Of a stretch of 8,155 bases of DNA, positions 6,495 through 8,155 are shown in pieces (position 1 is the first letter of the stretch; the number at the start of each line of letters is the position of its first letter). A program made the translations under genes and the position numbers. The stretch covers positions 1 to 8,155 of the forward strand of contig WLCU01000038.1 in the NCBI GenBank assembly GCA_009705165.1. The letters run 5' to 3'. Below the pieces are notes generated by a model. It worked only from the letters and a program-made list of their open reading frames with translations. It made no database searches and had not been told where the DNA came from. The stretch is from Actinomycetota bacterium (lineage in GTDB: Bacteria > Actinomycetota > Actinomycetes > Nanopelagicales > Nanopelagicaceae).

Positions 6495-7787
6495 ATGGCC
6501 AAGTACGCAATAGATATCTCTCCGCTGCGTAAATCCCGCGATTTTCGTAACTTGTGGGCGGCCGGACTCATTTCCTATTTCGGATCAATGATTACTTATG
6601 TTGCTGTGCCTTTTCAGATTAAAGAGCTGACCAACTCCTACGTCGCAGTGGCCATTAGTGGGCTGATTGAAATCGTGCCCTTGGTTATTTTTGGCCTTTA
6701 CGGTGGAGTCTTGGCCGATGCCATAGACCGTAAGAAATTAATCTGGATAACCGAAGCGCTCTCACTTTTATTTACCGCTTTATTGCTTATTAATTCGCTC
6801 TTGGACTCCCCTTCAATTCTTCTTATTTATGTGGTCTCTGGCCTTTTTGCAGCAACTAGCGGATTACGGCAACCTGCAATGCAGGCAGCCCTTCCTCGAC
6901 TTGTCGATCATGAAGACATGACGGCAGCTGCGGCACTGATGAGTATTAGATGGCAGGCCGGTGTGATCATTGGTCCAACTATTGGCGGAATTCTTATATC
7001 CACTTTTTCGGTAGCTGTTGGTTATGCCGCCGATATTGCAACCTTTGTTATTTCCTTAATTTTGCTTGCCCTGCTTAGCAATATCCCGCCTTCACAAGAG
7101 GCCGAAAAGCCATCTCTGGCTGGCTTATTTGAAGGAATCAAATATGCCTTTGCCCGCAAAGATTTATTGGGCACTTACCTCATCGATTTGGCTGCAATGT
7201 TTTTTGCAATGCCTACCGCCCTGATTCCTTTTTGGGCAGATCAACTTGGAACGCCTTGGGCACTCGGTTTGCTTTATGCCGCAGGAACTATTGGTTCAAT
7301 TGCCGTGACCATCACAAGTGGTTGGACGAAAAATGTTCGCTTCTATGGGCGGGCAATTATGTGGGCCGCAATTGGTTGGGGCGCAGCGATTGCTTTGGCT
7401 GGAGCAACTAATTACCTTGCCCTGGTGCTGTTTTTCTTAGCAGCCGCCGGTGCATCCGACATGATCAGTGCGCTGTTTAGATCAGCGATGTGGAACCAAA
7501 CAATCCCAGATAATTTCCGCGGACGCCTTGCTGGTATCGAATTGCTCTCATATTCATTAGGCCCCCTTGCCGGACAGATGCGCGCAGCTGGAATGGCAGC
7601 AGCATTTTCATTAACTTTTTCCGTCACTGCAGGGGGAATTATCTGCATTATTTCGGTGGCATTACTGGCCAGTTTTCTTCCAACTTTTAGGAAATTTGAC
7701 ATAAAAACGGACAAATTTGCCCTCGAAAAGGAGGCTGAAAGCCGAAATTTACGCGTGAATCCTCAATCTGAGGGTGAGATTGTCTAA
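6495..7787 (+). CDS. MFS transporter, MFS_3/EntS-like
   Basis: This is an integral membrane protein of 430 residues with about 12 hydrophobic segments by eye, the first near 20-40 and the last near 375-398, and a central charged loop around residues 195-215 (PSQEAEKPS). The cytoplasmic motif A between helices 2 and 3 is GGVLADAIDRKK (70-81). A second cluster, RQPAMQAALPRLV (about 126-138), resembles the RxPAxxAxxPxLV stretch that I associate with the MFS_3 (EntS/2A0121) exporters. The final 35 residues are a charged cytoplasmic tail. The start lies 9 nt after the panB stop without a Shine-Dalgarno, so translation probably depends on panB. Linkage to panB tempts a pantothenate-related role, but family members export varied small molecules, and the substrate cannot be told from sequence. 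Confidence 0.88.
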   Translation: MAKYAIDISPLRKSRDFRNLWAAGLISYFGSMITYVAVPFQIKELTNSYVAVAISGLIEIVPLVIFGLYGGVLADAIDRKKLIWITEALSLLFTALLLINSLLDSPSILLIYVVSGLFAATSGLRQPAMQAALPRLVDHEDMTAAAALMSIRWQAGVIIGPTIGGILISTFSVAVGYAADIATFVISLILLALLSNIPPSQEAEKPSLAGLFEGIKYAFARKDLLGTYLIDLAAMFFAMPTALIPFWADQLGTPWALGLLYAAGTIGSIAVTITSGWTKNVRFYGRAIMWAAIGWGAAIALAGATNYLALVLFFLAAAGASDMISALFRSAMWNQTIPDNFRGRLAGIELLSYSLGPLAGQMRAAGMAAAFSLTFSVTAGGIICIISVALLASFLPTFRKFDIKTDKFALEKEAESRNLRVNPQSEGEIV

Positions 7788-7811
7788 TTTTGTAAGAAAT
7801 TAGCTTTTTTT
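7784..7811 (+). terminator. intrinsic terminator of the panB-MFS operon
   Basis: CTAATTT (7784-7790) pairs perfectly with AAATTAG (7797-7803) around a 6-nt loop, followed by C and seven T residues (7805-7811). The stem is 7 bp but AT-rich. It overlaps the MFS stop codon TAA at 7785-7787, so the left arm is formed by the end of the gene. Confidence 0.75.
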
Positions 7812-8012
7812 AATAATTTTTAATGAAAATTTATTATCTTCAATAAAATATTTATGAAATTTTCCATAGATGCATAAAAATAATAAAAAATAATTTGCGA
7901 CACGCACTTAAATATTTATCACAAAATGTTGGCATTTTTACCTAAATGATGTCACGCTTATCCACGAAAAGGTTTGGGTGACGGATCCGAACCATTCCGA
8001 TAGGAGAAGTAC
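7812..8012. other. AT-rich intergenic region upstream of the basic-protein gene
   Basis: From 7812 to about 7926 the DNA is almost entirely A and T, with many A- and T-tracts and a repeated AAATATTTAT (7846-7855 and 7910-7919). A possible promoter is TTGCGA (7895-7900), 16 nt, then TATCAC (7917-7922). Beyond it the composition returns to normal. Two tiny ORFs overlap by ATGA: MLAFLPK (7926-7949) and MMSRLSTKRFG (7946-7981). Neither has a Shine-Dalgarno or a leader-like signature, so they are noted only. AGGAG (8002-8006) is the ribosome site of the next gene. No RNA gene was recognised. Confidence 0.55.
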
Positions 8013-8155
8013 GTGGCCGCAGCAAAGAAAGCAGCACCAAAGAAGCGCAAGAAGGCAGCTGCTCCAGCAGCTCCAAAGAAGCGCAAGAAGGCTGCTGCAG
8101 TAGCAGCACCAAAGAAGCGCAAGAAGTCAGCAGCAAAGAAGGCTGCTCCAAAGAA
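8013..8155 (+). CDS. Lys/Ala/Pro-rich repetitive basic protein, histone H1-like, N-terminal part
   Basis: A GTG start with AGGAG 6 nt upstream (8002-8006) opens a frame that runs off the window after 47 codons. Of these 47 residues 20 are Lys or Arg and none are acidic; nearly all the rest are Ala or Pro. Three tandem 12-residue units each contain PKKRKK (residues 9-14, 21-26, 33-38), followed by SAAKKAAPK. Such composition matches the disordered DNA-binding tails of bacterial H1-like proteins and of actinobacterial HU-type nucleoid proteins, although in HupB the tail is C-terminal while here it is N-terminal. A folded domain may follow beyond the edge. A nucleic-acid-binding role is inferred from charge only. 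An N-terminal basic extension of a ribosomal protein or other nucleic-acid enzyme is the main alternative. Confidence 0.75.
   Translation, partial: MAAAKKAAPKKRKKAAAPAAPKKRKKAAAVAAPKKRKKSAAKKAAPK
8031..8138 (+). repeat. three tandem 36-bp coding repeats (PKKRKK units)
   Basis: Units at 8031-8066, 8067-8102 and 8103-8138 encode AAPKKRKKAAAP, AAPKKRKKAAAV and AAPKKRKKSAAK. The 18-bp core encoding PKKRKK is identical in all three (8037-8054, 8073-8090, 8109-8126), while the Ala codons between vary. Identical cores suggest recent duplication or gene conversion. After the third unit the register shifts by one residue. Confidence 0.9.

Noticed and set aside
7788..7966. Replication origin
   Set aside because: Only two imperfect DnaA-box-like sites and no dnaA, dnaN or rpmH nearby; the AT-richness alone is not enough.
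7926..7981. Overlapping mini-ORFs MLAFLPK and MMSRLSTKRFG before the basic-protein gene
   Set aside because: No Shine-Dalgarno, no TANNNT at the right distance and no amino-acid run; the ATGA overlap alone is weak evidence.
7942..8151. Minus-strand Leu/Ser/Cys-rich frame opposite the basic repeat
   Set aside because: It is the reverse reading of the Lys/Ala repeat codons; the plus-strand frame has a good ribosome site and a coherent composition.

Overview
The window looks like chromosome of a low-GC, streamlined actinobacterium. The best guess is a freshwater acI-type (Nanopelagicales) genome. This rests on the strongly actinobacterial character of the proteins (a GlnA2-type glutamine synthetase, a LeuA with the [10 protein letters not shown] segment, actinobacterial-style Leu and Cys leader peptides), combined with moderate GC by eye, short intergenic gaps and several apparently leaderless starts. 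No rRNA, tRNA, CRISPR array or mobile element was seen.

Minus-strand block (1-5610), in transcription order: nadE (glutamine-dependent NAD synthetase); a short intergenic region holding a promoter and a 25-codon Cys-rich leader ORF; cysK and cysE two bases apart (cysteine from serine); glnA2 (glutamine synthetase family, with a shortened loop where the adenylylation segment lies in relatives); then a 15-codon leader with three consecutive Leu codons, RNA hairpins and leuA (first step of leucine synthesis), whose 3' end is cut by the window edge. Both amino-acid operons therefore appear to be controlled by a translated leader peptide rich in the end product. The starts of nadE and of both leaders each have a TANNNT hexamer exactly 6 nt upstream and no Shine-Dalgarno, which suggests transcripts that begin at the start codon.

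Plus-strand block (5673-8155): panB (first committed step of pantothenate/CoA synthesis), divergent from nadE across 74 bp that carry an inverted GGGTAC/GTACCC repeat; an MFS transporter 9 bp downstream, closed by a clear intrinsic terminator; an AT-rich gap of about 200 bp; and the start of an extremely basic Lys/Ala/Pro protein with three tandem 12-residue PKKRKK units, running off the right edge.

The metabolic theme is amino-acid and cofactor biosynthesis: Cys, Leu, glutamine or glutamylamide, NAD and pantothenate. The most interesting signals are the unannotated Cys-codon leader upstream of cysKE with mutually exclusive RNA pairings, the matching Leu leader before leuA, and the tandem-repeat histone-H1-like gene.
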